Below, in pieces: positions 34,122-43,005 of a stretch of DNA of 64,000 nucleotides. Each line of letters starts with the position of its first letter. Position 1 is the first letter of the stretch. The stretch lies in the NCBI GenBank assembly GCA_965243825.1, contig CBDEVT010000002.1, forward strand, positions 1-64,000. The letters run 5' to 3'. The notes beneath the pieces are model-generated. The model was not told where the DNA came from. It saw only the letters and a list, made by a program, of their open reading frames with translations, and did no database searches. Source of the stretch: JAJCYX01 sp965243825 (GTDB lineage Bacteria > Chloroflexota > Dehalococcoidia > Lucifugimonadales > Lucifugimonadaceae). The position numbers and the translations under genes are program-made.

Positions 34122-34703
34122 CTAGTCCATGCTGAACGGAGGATATTTGTCCGTCATGAGCCAGTAGTAGCCATTAGCACGTGACTGCCAGCGATTGAAG
34201 CCAACTAGGAACTTGAATAATCCGTCGTGCGGTTTTCCGGTGAAGATAACGACCACGATGTGGGCAAACCACACGAACATGGCGACGATTCCCAGGAAGT
34301 AGAGCACTATCCAGTGAGGGATAGCGAGGAAGTACCGGAAGAATGTCGTGAGTCGGCTTGCTGTGGGCGAATACTCGGCATCGAATCGCACAGGGTAGGA
34401 AGACTCTTCGTCCATTGTGAATCCGGGGTACTGGTCCGTCAGATGCCCACCGTACCCGTTAACTCGTGAAGACCACCGTAAGATTCCGAGGTGGAAATCG
34501 AATATTCCACGCGGCTGTTTGCCCGTAACGATTATCACCACCCATGCCGCGAGCAGCGTGAACCAGGAAACGAATCCCAGTATCGACAGCACTATGAAAT
34601 GCGGAATCAAAAGTAGCCACTTGAAGAGCCAAAGCCAACGACTGAGCGTTGGTGGCGAATCCACCGCGTACGTGATGGGGTACTGTGCAGGTTGGGCAGC
34701 CAT
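34122..34703 (-). CDS. DUF4389 membrane protein, two tandem repeats
   Basis: 193-aa membrane protein of two similar halves. Each half has YPVxxxxDxxPxxxRxxxxFxxxLxIPHxIVL..., two hydrophobic segments, VVIxTGKxxxGxFxFxxGxxRWxxRxNGY, and a short TDxYPxFxMD end. This is the DUF4389 pattern, function unknown. Four membrane helices are expected. ATG has GGAGG 6 bases upstream. It is unusual in that it sits inside the purQ-purL gene pair on the same strand, so it is either co-regulated with purine genes or a neutral insertion. Confidence 0.85.
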   Translation of the reverse strand: MAAQPAQYPITYAVDSPPTLSRWLWLFKWLLLIPHFIVLSILGFVSWFTLLAAWVVIIVTGKQPRGIFDFHLGILRWSSRVNGYGGHLTDQYPGFTMDEESSYPVRFDAEYSPTASRLTTFFRYFLAIPHWIVLYFLGIVAMFVWFAHIVVVIFTGKPHDGLFKFLVGFNRWQSRANGYYWLMTDKYPPFSMD

Positions 34704-34820
34704 CGCAAACCTCCGTGCTCAACTTGAGAAGATCTCAGTCTGCGCGGCAGTTTACCTTCATTCAAGAATTTCTGCTGAGCATTATCTGCTGGGACAGACT
34801 CAACGGATTACGAAATCGGC

Positions 34821-35522
34821 CTAGTTGGCGACCAGTTCAGCTGATCTGATCATTGACTCGAACAGGACGTTGCCATCGGTGCCACCGATTATTGGCTCGC
34901 AAGCTTTCTCGGGGTGTGGCATAAGTCCCAGCACATTGCCTCGAGTGTTGATCAAACCGGCGATTCCGTTGATGGAGCCGTTGGGATTTGTCTTGTCCGA
35001 AACATCACCGGCGTCGTTCGCGTATCGAAGCAGAACCTGTCCGCCGTCTTCGACCCGCTCCACGGTCTCATCATCTGCCTGCCAGTTTCCCTCTCCGTGG
35101 GAGATCGGAACTCTCAGCAATTGATGTTGGAGAGCGCTCGAAGTGAACATTGTATCGGTGCGCTCTACCTTTAGATTCACCCATTCACACCTAAACTCGA
35201 GATGCTGGTTCAGCACAAGTGCACCGGGGAGCAGTCCTGCCTCACATAGGATCTGAAATCCGTTGCATATTCCGATTACAGGTCCACCGCGATCCGCAAA
35301 TTCACGGATCGATTGCATGATGGGGGAAAAGCGGGCTATGGCGCCGCATCTGAGGTAATCGCCATAGCTGAAGCCACCAGGCAGAACGATAGCATCGCAA
35401 TCTGAAATATCGGTCTCTTTATGCCACACGTATCGCGCAGGTTGATCGAGTACGTCATGGATGGCGTAGTAAGTGTCACGCTCACTCCAGGTACCGGGAA
35501 AAACCACAACTCCGAAATTCAT
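34821..35522 (-). CDS. purQ: phosphoribosylformylglycinamidine synthase subunit PurQ
   Basis: Glutaminase subunit that supplies ammonia to PurL. Class I amidotransferase fold with nucleophile C86 in VIGICNGFQIL, ISHGEGNW, and the His-Glu pair in LMPHPEKACEP. The N-terminal motif reads FPGTWSERD where many PurQ have FPGSNCDRD. ATG start. The 233-aa length is normal. It is the first purine gene after rpsU on the leftward strand. Confidence 0.94.
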   Translation of the reverse strand: MNFGVVVFPGTWSERDTYYAIHDVLDQPARYVWHKETDISDCDAIVLPGGFSYGDYLRCGAIARFSPIMQSIREFADRGGPVIGICNGFQILCEAGLLPGALVLNQHLEFRCEWVNLKVERTDTMFTSSALQHQLLRVPISHGEGNWQADDETVERVEDGGQVLLRYANDAGDVSDKTNPNGSINGIAGLINTRGNVLGLMPHPEKACEPIIGGTDGNVLFESMIRSAELVAN

Positions 35523-35645
35523 GAACTGTCCGTTTCTTGAGGAACAAGTACTTCGAGACGACTGCCAGCGTGGTAGGTGAATGATAAACGTTGACCAATA
35601 GGATTTGGCGCCGATTATCGCAGGAACGAACTGAAACAGAACAAC

Positions 35646-35670
35646 AAAAAAGCGCCTGTCGTCAGGCGCT
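35646..35670 (-). terminator. intrinsic terminator after rpsU
   Basis: Leftward: AGCGCCTG pairs with CAGGCGCT (8 bp, 4-base loop), followed by a run of Ts (the A-run on the plus strand at 35646-35651). It is 28 bases after the rpsU stop, so rpsU is probably transcribed separately from purQ. Confidence 0.85.
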
Positions 35671-35697
35671 TCGTGTTGATCTCTGAGAAGACCGCAA

Positions 35698-35889
35698 CTA
35701 CATGTTTTTCAGCGTCGCTTTGATACTTTTGCGTCGCTTCGATGCCGCCTTCTTCTTGCGAAGAACATTCGGTGGCTCAAAGTGCTGACGGCGTCGCGTC
35801 TCTGAGACGATACCTTCTTGCTGAACCCGCTTCGTGAAACGGCGCAGGAACCCTTCGAAACTTTCGCCCTCGTTGATCCGCACTTCCAA
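35698..35889 (-). CDS. rpsU: 30S ribosomal protein S21
   Basis: 63-aa basic protein. The start EVRINEGESFEGFLRRF and RRRQHFEPPNVLRKKKAAS match bS21. TTG at 35889 has GGAG 8 bases upstream; the following in-frame GTG (residue 3) is an alternative. Strongly Lys/Arg-rich at the C-terminus. Its own terminator follows at 35646-35670. Helps with initiation on the small subunit. Confidence 0.93.
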   Translation of the reverse strand: MEVRINEGESFEGFLRRFTKRVQQEGIVSETRRRQHFEPPNVLRKKKAASKRRKSIKATLKNM

Positions 35890-35981
35890 TTGCCGAACTC
35901 CGAACTGATTGTTTTAAGAACTACTGGCTAAGTGTAACAGCCGACTTAAGATGATACTGAACTGTCATGTTACCGGTCAAT

Positions 35982-36242
35982 TCATGAAATCTGCTTTTCC
36001 ACGTGGAACCGACCGATTGATATGCCTTGTGCTTGTGTTCTGAGGTCGGTGTACGCGTCTATCTGCTTAGACAACGTTGAACAGCGCGCTCGAACGTAAT
36101 GATCTCGCAGAATAAGAACAATCCGGGCCACGGCGAGAAACGGCATCGCTGTCAGTAGCAAAGAGGTGGGAATCCTCTCCACCCGTTCAGTCATTCTCAG
36201 CCTGAACTGCACACTGGGCTCGGTGCCCTCGTCTCTGAACAT
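35982..36242 (-). CDS. small membrane protein, unknown
   Basis: 86-aa frame with ATG at 36242 and a clear GGAGGG 5 bases upstream. One hydrophobic helix, SLLLTAMPFLAVARIVLIL, lies in the middle; the N-terminal part is charged (RLRMTERVERIPT) and the C-terminal part polar. I do not recognise it. The ribosome site and the single membrane helix make it plausible, but no partner or conserved motif supports it. It sits between gltX and rpsU on the same strand. Confidence 0.42.
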   Translation of the reverse strand: MFRDEGTEPSVQFRLRMTERVERIPTSLLLTAMPFLAVARIVLILRDHYVRARCSTLSKQIDAYTDLRTQAQGISIGRFHVEKQIS

Positions 36243-36361
36243 CGTCGCCCTCCACAAACTAACTCCGGTAGTTACCGACCGGCTTCAATCTGACGATGTT
36301 CGCACCCTGACAACGGGGCATCTTGTGAGGTGGCTACAAAATTGACTGATTGCCGGGAAGT

Positions 36362-37882
36362 TTACGAGCCGGAGTCGCCGTCCACCGAGCCAAGTAGTTT
36401 TATTGCATTTTCGATGCGCTGAACTACCTGCTCCCGACCGATTGCCGCGATTGTGTCGAACAAAGGTGGCGCCATCGACGAACCAGTGACTGCGACACGC
36501 ACAGGGGTGAACAGTGGTCCCGCCTTCATGCCAAGTTGTTCGGCCAATGAACGAAATTCTTGCTCCAGGTGCTCGGGTTCGAACGGCTCAATAGAACCGA
36601 GCAGCTCCAGTGACGCCTCTAGTGATCTCTTGGCAGTCGCCGGGTCCGACTTACGACCGGGTAATGCCTCGACCTCCGGGTGAACTTCATCGAGGAAGAA
36701 GAATCCCAGCGCATCTGTTGCATCGTTCAAGGTCTTCAATCTCTCGTGAACGAGCGGCAACAAAGTTTTCAGGAAGTCACGATCAATCGGTCGATTCACC
36801 GAATCTGGCAGTCCGCCCTCGGATTCGGCACATTCCAGCAGGGGAGCGATTCGTTCCTGGAGTTCTTCAACCGGAGTTTGGCGAATGTGCATGCCGTTCA
36901 TCCAGGCTAGCTTCTCGTCGTCAAAAACTGCCGGGCTTTGAAGAATTCGGCTCACGGAGAACTTTTCCAGGATTTCTTCTTTAGGCATCACCTCAGTGTC
37001 ATCGCCCGGCGACCATCCGAGCAGGGTGAGAAAATTGAACACCGTCTCCGGCAAAAAGCCCTGGTCTCGGTACTCGAGTACCCCAACGGCGCCATGACGC
37101 TTGCTCAGTTTTGATTTGTCCTTACCAAGTATCAGCGGGACGTGAATGTATTCAGGAGCCTCCCAACCAAGGGCCTCGTGAATCAAAATGTGCCTCGGAG
37201 TGCTTGGCACCCACTCGGGTCCCCGGACTACGTGTGAAATCTTCATCAACTGATCGTCGACAATGTGAGCCAGGTGATATGTGGGGTAGCCATCCGACTT
37301 CATGATCACGAAGTCTTGAAGCAGTGACAGGTCGAATTCAACGTCACCCAGAACAGTGTCTCTGAACTTCAGAGTTCCCTGGTCGGGGACTTTCATCCTG
37401 ACCACTATCGGTTTGCCAGCGGCTCGCGATGCATCGATCTCTTCTGTGGTCTTGTACCGTCCGCGATTGTCGTAACCTGGCGGTTTGCCGGTCGCTTTCT
37501 GACGGACCCGCAATTCCTCGAGCTCTTCGGGAGTAGTGTCGTCTTCGTAGGCGTGCCCTGACTCAATTAACTGTTGAGTCGCATCTTTGTAAAGTTCCAG
37601 TCTTTCCGACTGCGTGTAAGGCTCGTGTGGGCCACCGATGTCCGGGCCTTCATCCCAGTCCAGACCCAGCCAACGCAGCGACTCGATGATCACGTCGACT
37701 GCACCTTCGGTGTACCGGTTGCGGTCGGTGTCTTCTATTCGAAGAACAAACTGGCCACCGGTCTGGCGCGCAATGAGCCAGCTGTAGATGGCTGTACGGA
37801 CGTTGCCAATGTGGAGTAAACCGGTTGGGCTGGGCGCGAAACGCGTGCGAGCTGGGCTCATTGATGAAGTTGACATACTCAA
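36362..37882 (-). CDS. gltX: glutamyl-tRNA synthetase
   Basis: Class Ic aminoacyl-tRNA synthetase of 506 aa. FAPSPTGLLHIGNVRTAIYS holds the HIGH-type motif (HIGN). KLSKRHG is the KMSKS motif. Between them are LRIEDTDRNRYTEGAVD and DYVIMKSDGYPTYHLA-type tRNA acceptor and binding elements; the C-terminal helical domain is complete. Whether it charges only tRNA-Glu or also tRNA-Gln cannot be told from sequence alone. Start candidates are TTG 37882 and ATG 37876 or 37861, none with a ribosome site. First gene after the rluD-lspA pair. Confidence 0.94.
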   Translation of the reverse strand: MSMSTSSMSPARTRFAPSPTGLLHIGNVRTAIYSWLIARQTGGQFVLRIEDTDRNRYTEGAVDVIIESLRWLGLDWDEGPDIGGPHEPYTQSERLELYKDATQQLIESGHAYEDDTTPEELEELRVRQKATGKPPGYDNRGRYKTTEEIDASRAAGKPIVVRMKVPDQGTLKFRDTVLGDVEFDLSLLQDFVIMKSDGYPTYHLAHIVDDQLMKISHVVRGPEWVPSTPRHILIHEALGWEAPEYIHVPLILGKDKSKLSKRHGAVGVLEYRDQGFLPETVFNFLTLLGWSPGDDTEVMPKEEILEKFSVSRILQSPAVFDDEKLAWMNGMHIRQTPVEELQERIAPLLECAESEGGLPDSVNRPIDRDFLKTLLPLVHERLKTLNDATDALGFFFLDEVHPEVEALPGRKSDPATAKRSLEASLELLGSIEPFEPEHLEQEFRSLAEQLGMKAGPLFTPVRVAVTGSSMAPPLFDTIAAIGREQVVQRIENAIKLLGSVDGDSGS

Positions 37883-37923
37883 AATGTATCGACCACGGCG
37901 GTTGGTGACAACGTTTCGCGCAG

Positions 37924-38847
37924 CTAAGTGGCATCCAATGCCGCGAGCGTGGCAATGAGGTCAGGTGGGAGCGGTGACTCCAACTCTGTCCAATCACCGG
38001 TCACCGGGTGCGCGAACCGGAGCTTCGACGCATGCAAGAACTGGCGACTCAGGCCTGGAACCTTCGGGCTTCTCCCATACGTCGGGTCTCCGAGTACAGG
38101 GAAGCCGATTGCAGTCAGGTGAACGCGGATCTGGTGCATTCGTCCCGTTTCCAGTTCCACGTCGAGCAACGTAGCACCTTGAAACTGCTTAACCGTGCGG
38201 TAGTGAGTCCGCGCCTTGCGGCCTGTGTCAACAACGGCCTGTCTTGTCCGGTTATTGGGGTCACGGCCGATTGGCGCATCGATCGTCCCTTCCAGCGGTG
38301 CCACGTGTCCGTGGACGAGTGCTGTGTATGTGCGCTTGATTTCGCGTTTTCTCATCGCTTCTCCAAGCGCGACGTAACTCTCTGGGGTTCGAGCAAATAG
38401 AAGCAGGCCGCTAGTATCGAGATCAAGACGATGCACAACACCTGGTCTATCAGAGTTGCCGACATCAGACAGTTCAGGGAACCGCTTCAGCAGACCATTG
38501 ACCAGAGTGTCGTCGACATGGCCGGGTCCGGGGTGTACCGCGATGCCAGAAGGCTTGTCGACGACGAGTAGGTGAGCGTCTTCATAGATGACTGAGACCG
38601 GGACGTCGGCCGCCGCCGGTAGTTTGCTCTCCGCACATGGTTCAGGAAGAAATGCTTCTACTTCGTCACCCTGTTTCAGGATTAACGCAGGCCGAGCTAC
38701 CCCGTCACCGTTGATGTGAACCCTGCCATTACGAATTGCGTTCTGAATAGCTGCTCTTGAAAGCCAATTTGCACGCTCGGAAACGGCTGAGTCGAGTCTG
38801 ACACCAGCAGCTTCAGATCCCACCGCCCACGTCATGCGGCGTGCCAT
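37924..38847 (-). CDS. rluD: 23S rRNA pseudouridine synthase, RluD type
   Basis: 307-aa cytosolic enzyme with an N-terminal S4 RNA-binding domain (SRAAIQNAIRNGRVHINGD) and a catalytic RluA-family domain. VHRLDLDTSGLLLFART contains the catalytic Asp, with KPSGIAVHPGPGH upstream and GRMHQIRVHLTAIGFPVLGD downstream. ATG at 38847 shares its A with the lspA stop (TGATG), so it is translated from the same message. RluD would modify helix 69 uridines; other members of the family modify other sites. Confidence 0.92.
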   Translation of the reverse strand: MARRMTWAVGSEAAGVRLDSAVSERANWLSRAAIQNAIRNGRVHINGDGVARPALILKQGDEVEAFLPEPCAESKLPAAADVPVSVIYEDAHLLVVDKPSGIAVHPGPGHVDDTLVNGLLKRFPELSDVGNSDRPGVVHRLDLDTSGLLLFARTPESYVALGEAMRKREIKRTYTALVHGHVAPLEGTIDAPIGRDPNNRTRQAVVDTGRKARTHYRTVKQFQGATLLDVELETGRMHQIRVHLTAIGFPVLGDPTYGRSPKVPGLSRQFLHASKLRFAHPVTGDWTELESPLPPDLIATLAALDAT

Positions 38848-39518
38848 CAACTGTTGTCCTGGCGACTATCTATCGCGGTGTCAGGACTGCTGTCGGGCGC
38901 TTCTACCGGTGTCACCGATGTTGGCTCGGTATTCTTATCTTCCTCGGATTGATTGGTCCAGAAGAAGAGAAAGAGAACGAAAATTCCGACGACGATTGAG
39001 GAGTCAGCTACGTTGAAGATCGGCCAGGGACCGACGTCAACGAAGTCTGTCACATGCCCGAGCCTGATGCGGTCGATCAGGTTGCCGAAAGCACCACCGA
39101 GCAACAGTCCGAATGCCATTCTGACCCAGACCGTGGGCGATTCTACGGTTCGATAAACGAAATACAGTGCAATCACCGCACCGAACGATACGAACGTGAG
39201 AATGGTGCTCTGATCCTGGAACAGGCTGAAGGCGGTGCCGGTGTTCCATGCGTGGGTGATCCTGAAAAAACCTTCCTCCGGCCAGGACTCACCGCGTCGC
39301 AGGTTCTCAATAACGAGAGTCTTGCTCAGCTGATCCAGTCCGAACGAAAGAATCAAAAGAATCCACGGAATCGGGTCCGCGAAAAGAGAGCGTTTCTCCG
39401 AGTTTGGATCAGGAGAGGGCCCGATCTCTCGATGAGGCTCCGGATCTGGTCCGGGACTTCTGCCCGGCTCTGATGATGTTTCGTAGGTCACAGACTGAGT
39501 ATACGGCCCGGCGATCAA
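38847..39518 (-). CDS. lspA: lipoprotein signal peptidase II
   Basis: Membrane aspartyl protease that cleaves prolipoproteins; its likely substrates include the several lipoproteins in this window. Four hydrophobic helices; catalytic aspartates in NLIDRIRLGHVTDFVDVG and NVADSSIVVG; NLIDR and WNTGTAFSL are conserved. A Pro/Glu/Arg-rich cytosolic extension of about 45 residues precedes the first helix and is not in typical LspA. Start is TTG 39518 or GTG 39491, neither with a ribosome site. The rluD ATG overlaps its stop. Confidence 0.92.
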   Translation of the reverse strand: MIAGPYTQSVTYETSSEPGRSPGPDPEPHREIGPSPDPNSEKRSLFADPIPWILLILSFGLDQLSKTLVIENLRRGESWPEEGFFRITHAWNTGTAFSLFQDQSTILTFVSFGAVIALYFVYRTVESPTVWVRMAFGLLLGGAFGNLIDRIRLGHVTDFVDVGPWPIFNVADSSIVVGIFVLFLFFWTNQSEEDKNTEPTSVTPVEAPDSSPDTAIDSRQDNS

Positions 39519-39717
39519 TGTAGTTTGAAGAATCTGGACCCTATGTCGAACGAAGTTATGGCGTAAGGACGCCAGTTCGTATTCCGTTGTTAGAATCCGC
39601 TTGCTATTGAACTAGTTGGGCAACACTAACGGCGTGGCCCCCAATCGTTTGGGCACGTTCCAGCACGGCATACGACGGGTTGCGAAACCCTGCACCTGAA
39701 TAATTAGAAGGACCGAA
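39519..39717 (+). promoter_or_regulatory. hairpin-rich leader of threonine aldolase
   Basis: The 199-base gap before the threonine aldolase ATG holds three successive hairpins: 39550-39580 (inner GGCGT/ACGCC, outer ACGAA/TTCGT), 39633-39657 (CGT-GCCC/GGGC-ACG with a bulged G), and 39677-39690 (GGGTT/AACCC with a GCGA loop). The ribosome site AGAAGGA follows. I do not recognise a known riboswitch class; the glycine riboswitch consensus is absent. It also contains the divergent lspA promoter area. Confidence 0.38.
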
Positions 39718-40755
39718 ATGGAAATCCGAGTCGATTTACGCAGCGACACCGTCACGAAGCCTTCCCCTGAGATGCGTAAGGCGATGTATGAAGCCGAAGT
39801 TGGCGATGACGTCTATCGCGACGATCCGACAGTAAATCGGCTTCAGGAAAAGGCCGCTGAGATGCTTGGCAAAGAGGCTGGACTTTTCGTTGCTTCAGGC
39901 ACGCAAGGCAACCTTGTATCCGTTCTCTCGCAGGCCCAACGTGGAGATGAAATCATCCTTGGAGATATGTGCCACATCTTCAATAGCGAGGCCGGTGGAG
40001 TGTCTGTTCTCGGCGGTGTTGTTATGTATCCGATCAAGACTGATCGGCATGGAGTGCTCGGCACAGATCTGATTAACGCTGCGGTCAAGCCCCGGGATTA
40101 CCACAAACCTCCAACCAAGATCCTGTGTATAGAAAACACACACAATGGAACCAGTGGCAAGGCAGTCACGCCAGAGGCAACTCAACAGATGGCCGACGCA
40201 GGACGAGCGCACGGACTCCGAGTTCACCTCGACGGTGCGCGCCTGTTTAATGCAGCGGTGAGTCTCGGTGTAGACGTCAAGCAACTGACAGCACCTGTCG
40301 ATACCGCGACTTTCTGTCTCTCGAAGGGTCTCTCGTGCCCGATTGGCAGCGTGCTTGTTGGTGATGCCGACTTCATTGAGGAAGCAGGCCGATGGCGAAA
40401 AATCCTGGGCGCTGGAATGCGTCAGGTCGGGGTCGTTGCGGCCGCAGGAATCGTCGCACTCGATTCAATGATCGAGAGGATGGCAGAAGACCACGAAAAC
40501 GCTCGCAAACTGGCTGAAGGGATCGCTGAACTAGATGGCATCGTGCTTGATCCATCAGAGATTCAGACCAACATAGTCCGCTTTGGAGTACCTGCAGGGT
40601 CAGGAGATCGAATTGCCTCCGCTCTCAAAAATGAAGGTGTGTACATCAACGGAGGGGACTCGGATCTCCGTATAGTGACTCACTACGGTGTGGATAGTGA
40701 GGACATCGACTTCACCTTGTTGGCATTACGCAAGGTGATGGCTGAGGTTGCTTGA
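39718..40755 (+). CDS. ltaE: low-specificity L-threonine aldolase
   Basis: PLP enzyme that cleaves threonine or allo-threonine to glycine and acetaldehyde. 345 aa, fold-type I. LRSDTVTKPSPEMRKAM and GDDVYRDDPTVNRLQ mark the family start; HLDGARLFNAAVSLG gives the PLP-binding Asp; CLSKGLSCPIGSVL gives the Schiff-base Lys. ATG follows AGAAGGA. It stands alone with a structured leader. Glycine made here could feed purine and tetrahydrofolate pathways; that link is an inference. Confidence 0.92.
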   Translation: MEIRVDLRSDTVTKPSPEMRKAMYEAEVGDDVYRDDPTVNRLQEKAAEMLGKEAGLFVASGTQGNLVSVLSQAQRGDEIILGDMCHIFNSEAGGVSVLGGVVMYPIKTDRHGVLGTDLINAAVKPRDYHKPPTKILCIENTHNGTSGKAVTPEATQQMADAGRAHGLRVHLDGARLFNAAVSLGVDVKQLTAPVDTATFCLSKGLSCPIGSVLVGDADFIEEAGRWRKILGAGMRQVGVVAAAGIVALDSMIERMAEDHENARKLAEGIAELDGIVLDPSEIQTNIVRFGVPAGSGDRIASALKNEGVYINGGDSDLRIVTHYGVDSEDIDFTLLALRKVMAEVA

Positions 40756-40874
40756 ACATTGATACTCCTGTCTCAGGGACTTGACGGAATGTTCACGCCG
40801 AACTGTCGCTTGAGTGCGGTACGCTTCTACGTGCACTCGCACTCGCGTTGAGCCATTCAATCCAACGACGCAAC

Positions 40875-41786
40875 ATGGCCATATCCGAATACGTCCTCGA
40901 AATAGCAGGTCTCTCTAAGAAATTTGGTGACCGCACCGTCGTGAACGACGTCTCCTTCGAGGTCAAGCGTGGGGAGATATTTGGATTTCTTGGCCCCAAT
41001 GGCTCCGGTAAGACTACGACGATTCGTATGGCACTGGGGATAATCAAGCAGGATCGAGGATCTGTCCGAGTCCTGGGCTCAGACCCTGACCGGGACGTGC
41101 TCAAGCAAGTTGGCTACTTGCCCGAAGACAGAGGACTGCTTCGCAAGGTGCGGGTCATGGACATCGTGCGCTACCTGGGTCGTCTAAAGGGTATGTCTTC
41201 GGAGGAAGCCGAAGAGCGCGGTACGGAGCTGCTTCATCGGGTCGGCCTGTTTCCACATCGGCACAAGAAGGTTGAAGGCCTCTCAAGGGGAATGACGCAG
41301 CTGATTCAGTTCGTGTCGTCGATCATTCACGAACCGGAATTCATCATCCTGGATGAACCCTTCTCCGGCCTCGATCCACTCAACGTCCAATTGATGAAGC
41401 AGATGCTGTTTGAACAGAGGCAGCGTGGTGCTTCCATCATGTTCAGCACGCACATCATGTCTGATGTCGAGGAGCTCTGTCAGAGAGTCGCGCTCATAGC
41501 AGACAGTCATCTGTTGCTGTACGGCGATATCGAGGAGATCAAGCGGGATCGAGGTGCCAGTGCAGTAAGAGTGAAGGCGAACGAGATACCGCCATTGCTG
41601 AGTACCGGTCGCACACTGCCTGAGAACGGGGTGATGGAGTTTGCGATAGGGGATGGTCGCAGCTCAGACGATGTCCTCCGGGCATTTATGAATGCGGGAA
41701 TTCCCGTTGAGAAGTTTGAGTTGCTGCTACCGACCATGAACGACGTTTTTATCGAAGAGGTGACACGTGCCAGAGATCTCGCCTGA
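40875..41786 (+). CDS. ABC transporter ATPase, NatA-type
   Basis: About 300-aa ATPase with Walker A GPNGSGKTT, signature LSRGMTQ, Walker B FIILDEPFSGLDP and switch His in STHIMSDVEEL, followed by a C-terminal domain typical of NatA/CcmA-like ATPases. ATG at 40875 begins the core; an upstream TTG at 40848 is open. The permease gene starts 20 bases before its stop, so they are co-translated. The pair resembles NatAB Na+ efflux and other ABC-2 exporters; cargo unknown. Confidence 0.9.
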   Translation: MAISEYVLEIAGLSKKFGDRTVVNDVSFEVKRGEIFGFLGPNGSGKTTTIRMALGIIKQDRGSVRVLGSDPDRDVLKQVGYLPEDRGLLRKVRVMDIVRYLGRLKGMSSEEAEERGTELLHRVGLFPHRHKKVEGLSRGMTQLIQFVSSIIHEPEFIILDEPFSGLDPLNVQLMKQMLFEQRQRGASIMFSTHIMSDVEELCQRVALIADSHLLLYGDIEEIKRDRGASAVRVKANEIPPLLSTGRTLPENGVMEFAIGDGRSSDDVLRAFMNAGIPVEKFELLLPTMNDVFIEEVTRARDLA

Positions 41787-43005
41787 GACACGCGTAATCC
41801 TCGTCGAGGAGTTCCGTAGGCAGATTCGTCGCCGCAGTTGGCAAATATTAACTCTGCTGGTTCCCATAGCCCTGCTGGCCGCGTTGGTCGTCGTACCGGT
41901 GGTCCGAAACCTGGTAACCGAAGACGAGCCAACAACCCCATTGAATCGGATCGGTTATGTGGACGTCGCAGGCATCATCCTGGATATCGGGATCATCGAT
42001 GGACCTCGGCAATACCAGGACCGCGAGAGCGGAATAAGAGCTGTGCTGGCTAACGAGGTTGAAGCAGTTTTCGTGATTCCAGCCGATTATGTCGAGACGG
42101 GGGAGGTGCAATGGCTGAGGGCCGATGCCGGATTCCTGTCGGACAACTCACTGGGCGTCCTTTTTAGTGAGTTCCTGACAGTAGAACTGGTGGCCGGATT
42201 GGTTGACCCTGGAATTCTCGACCGAGTTGTGCGGCCAGCCAACTTCAGTGTCTTCGAGATCGACGAAAACGGACGAGAAACCCCGGAGCCACCCGACGCT
42301 CAACGGGCAGGAGAGTTCTTCGTACCGTTCATCTTCGCTGTCTTACTCATGGTGGCCATCTTCTCTGGCAGCGGTAGTCTTCTTCAGAGCGTGGCTGATG
42401 AGAAGGAGAACCGGATGATCGAGATGATCATCACGTCGGCTACTCCACTCGCGATCATGGCCGGAAAAGTGTTCGCGCTAGGGGCAGCGGGTCTGATCCA
42501 GGTAACGGTTTGGATTGTTTCTGCGGCACTGTTGGCCCCGCTGATAATTGATCAGATACCAAACGCCGGTGACCTCAGTGTTGAACCGGGTCTGCTCTTG
42601 ACGGTGTTGCTCCTCTTCATTGCCGGGTACTTCCTGTTTGCGGTCATCATGGCAGGCATTGGAGCAGCAACAACGTCGGTTCGCGAGGCATCACAGATAT
42701 CGGCGATTATCACCGTTCCTGCAGTTGTTCCTGTTTGGCTCTCTTCGGTGCTGGTCGCACGTCCGGACGGAGCTCTGGCGACCGTTCTTTCGTACGTTCC
42801 GGTGACCGCTCCAACCGCAATCTTGATCAGATTGAGCGTAGGGAATGTAAGCGCTGTTGAAGTAGCAGCCAGCGTGGCGGTAATCGTAATCTCTGCATTG
42901 GCGCTGCTATGGGTATCCGCCAGAGTATTCCGGGCAGGACTGCTGCTATACGGGCAGAGGATGAGCCTGAGCAACATCTGGACGGCACTCAGACAGGCGG
43001 ACTAG
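41767..43005 (+). CDS. ABC-2 type permease, NatB/YhaP-like
   Basis: 412-aa permease. An N-terminal helix (WQILTLLVPIALLAALVVVP) is followed by an extracytoplasmic domain of about 170 residues, then five or six helices, beginning with AGEFFVPFIFAVLLMVAIFSG and the ENRMIEMIITSATPLAIMAGK coupling segment. GTG start with GAGG just upstream. It overlaps the ATPase by 20 bases. Its stop overlaps that of the convergent rarA by 4 bases. Confidence 0.87.
   Translation: MPEISPETRVILVEEFRRQIRRRSWQILTLLVPIALLAALVVVPVVRNLVTEDEPTTPLNRIGYVDVAGIILDIGIIDGPRQYQDRESGIRAVLANEVEAVFVIPADYVETGEVQWLRADAGFLSDNSLGVLFSEFLTVELVAGLVDPGILDRVVRPANFSVFEIDENGRETPEPPDAQRAGEFFVPFIFAVLLMVAIFSGSGSLLQSVADEKENRMIEMIITSATPLAIMAGKVFALGAAGLIQVTVWIVSAALLAPLIIDQIPNAGDLSVEPGLLLTVLLLFIAGYFLFAVIMAGIGAATTSVREASQISAIITVPAVVPVWLSSVLVARPDGALATVLSYVPVTAPTAILIRLSVGNVSAVEVAASVAVIVISALALLWVSARVFRAGLLLYGQRMSLSNIWTALRQAD

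Noticed and set aside
39519..39717. Glycine riboswitch before threonine aldolase
   Set aside because: The leader has hairpins but not the conserved glycine aptamer core; kept only as an unknown structured leader.
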